From the NCBI GenBank assembly GCA_012800475.1, contig JAAZJF010000213.1, forward strand, positions 1 to 32,068: a stretch of 32,068 nt of DNA, in the 5' to 3' direction. Numbering within the stretch: position 1 is the stretch's first letter; every line of letters starts with the position of its first letter. The DNA comes from Gammaproteobacteria bacterium. GTDB lineage: Bacteria > Pseudomonadota > Gammaproteobacteria > Pseudomonadales > Pseudomonadaceae. Positions 31,937-32,068 of this stretch are shown in pieces. The notes below the pieces were generated by a model. The model was not told the DNA's origin, made no database searches, and was given only the letters and a program-made list of their open reading frames with translations. A program made the translations under genes and the position numbers.

Positions 31937-32041
31937 TTAACAAAAATTTAACGTGTGTTGCTCTGCAAGCTCAAATGCACGCGCATCGATTTCATCAGCG
32001 ATACGCTGCACTTCAGCTTCGATCTGCGCTGCATTGTATAC
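31937..32041 (-). pseudogene. Short open frame without a start codon, possible remnant or 3' end of a broken gene
   Basis: The minus strand encodes 34 residues with coding-like character: AAQIEAEVQRIADEIDARAF, then ELAEQHTLNFC and TAA. A TAG stands in frame just upstream (32044-32042), and there is no ATG; a GTG at 32011 is the only conventional start. It ends 17 bases before the methyltransferase start. It may be the C-terminus of an interrupted gene, a very short peptide, or chance. I do not recognise it. Confidence 0.3.
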
Positions 32042-32051
32042 CTATGCAGCG
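32027..32051. repeat. Inverted repeat at the right edge
   Basis: CGCTGCAT and ATGCAGCG form a perfect 8-bp inverted repeat around 9 bases containing GTATAC. It includes the in-frame stop that interrupts the short frame just to its left. Confidence 0.7.
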
Positions 32052-32068
32052 ATAAACCCCTAAAACGA

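Noticed and set aside
1..32068. Mobile elements, CRISPR arrays, tRNA or rRNA genes, toxin-antitoxin or defence systems
   Set aside because: I saw no transposase, integrase, regular spaced repeats, cloverleaf-like sequence or defence-type genes; YajD is a core-genome HNH family and YgfX/SdhE is best read as the flavinylation pair.

Overview
The window looks like chromosomal core sequence from a member of the Pseudomonadaceae with a lower GC content than typical Pseudomonas. A Thiopseudomonas/Oblitimonas-like or Halopseudomonas-like organism would fit, but I infer this from gene order and protein resemblance, not from a search. The run nadB / algU-mucA-mucB-mucC-mucD / lepA-lepB / rnc-era-recO-pdxJ, with sdhE, ygfX and ygfZ alongside, is the gene order I know from Pseudomonas aeruginosa. 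The motY / pyrC-rnt cluster and the divergent ppsR / ppsA pair are also Pseudomonas arrangements. I see no mobile elements, CRISPR arrays, tRNA or rRNA genes.

Layout. 1-2.5 kb: 3' part of a beta-CASP metallo-beta-lactamase-fold gene and a LOG-family gene (+). 2.6-3.3 kb: pyrF (-). 3.5-5.2 kb: a small membrane protein and fumC (+), behind an extended -10 promoter and a Fur-box-like dyad. 5.2-15.6 kb: a long minus-strand block, read from right to left: algU with a 21-codon upstream ORF, mucA, mucB, mucC, mucD, a terminator, lepA, lepB, a structured 190-base spacer, rnc, era, recO, pdxJ. 15.8-19.2 kb: nadB (+), sdhE-ygfX (-), ygfZ (+). 19.3-20.9 kb: ydhR-yajD (+) facing ycgN and a small secreted protein (-). 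21-25.2 kb: an AGCS-family symporter (+), motY (-) with a near-consensus sigma-28 promoter, pyrC-rnt (+). 25.3-28.6 kb: ppsR (-) and ppsA (+) sharing a control region with a 17-bp dyad. 28.9-31.1 kb: a sulfur-type operon of secreted rhodanese, YeeE/YedE transporter and an unrecognised 52-residue membrane protein. 31.1 kb to the end: a SAM methyltransferase (-) and a short interrupted open frame.

How the genes work together. algU-mucABCD is the envelope-stress circuit: a sigma factor, its membrane anti-sigma factor, the periplasmic protector of that anti-sigma, an RseC-like membrane protein and a periplasmic protease. lepA/lepB/rnc/era/recO/pdxJ is a housekeeping block (translation, secretion, RNA processing, ribosome assembly, repair, vitamin B6). 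pyrF and pyrC serve pyrimidine synthesis; ppsA/ppsR control gluconeogenic PEP formation; sdhE flavinylates succinate dehydrogenase; the rhodanese/YedE operon probably moves or processes sulfane sulfur or thiosulfate.

Most of the window is ordinary. The items most worth a second look are the small ORF coupled to algU, the nested stem-loop upstream of rnc where other Pseudomonas carry a gene, the 52-residue protein of the sulfur operon, the unassigned dyad between ppsR and ppsA, the Fur-like box ahead of fumC, and the broken frame with an inverted repeat at the right edge.
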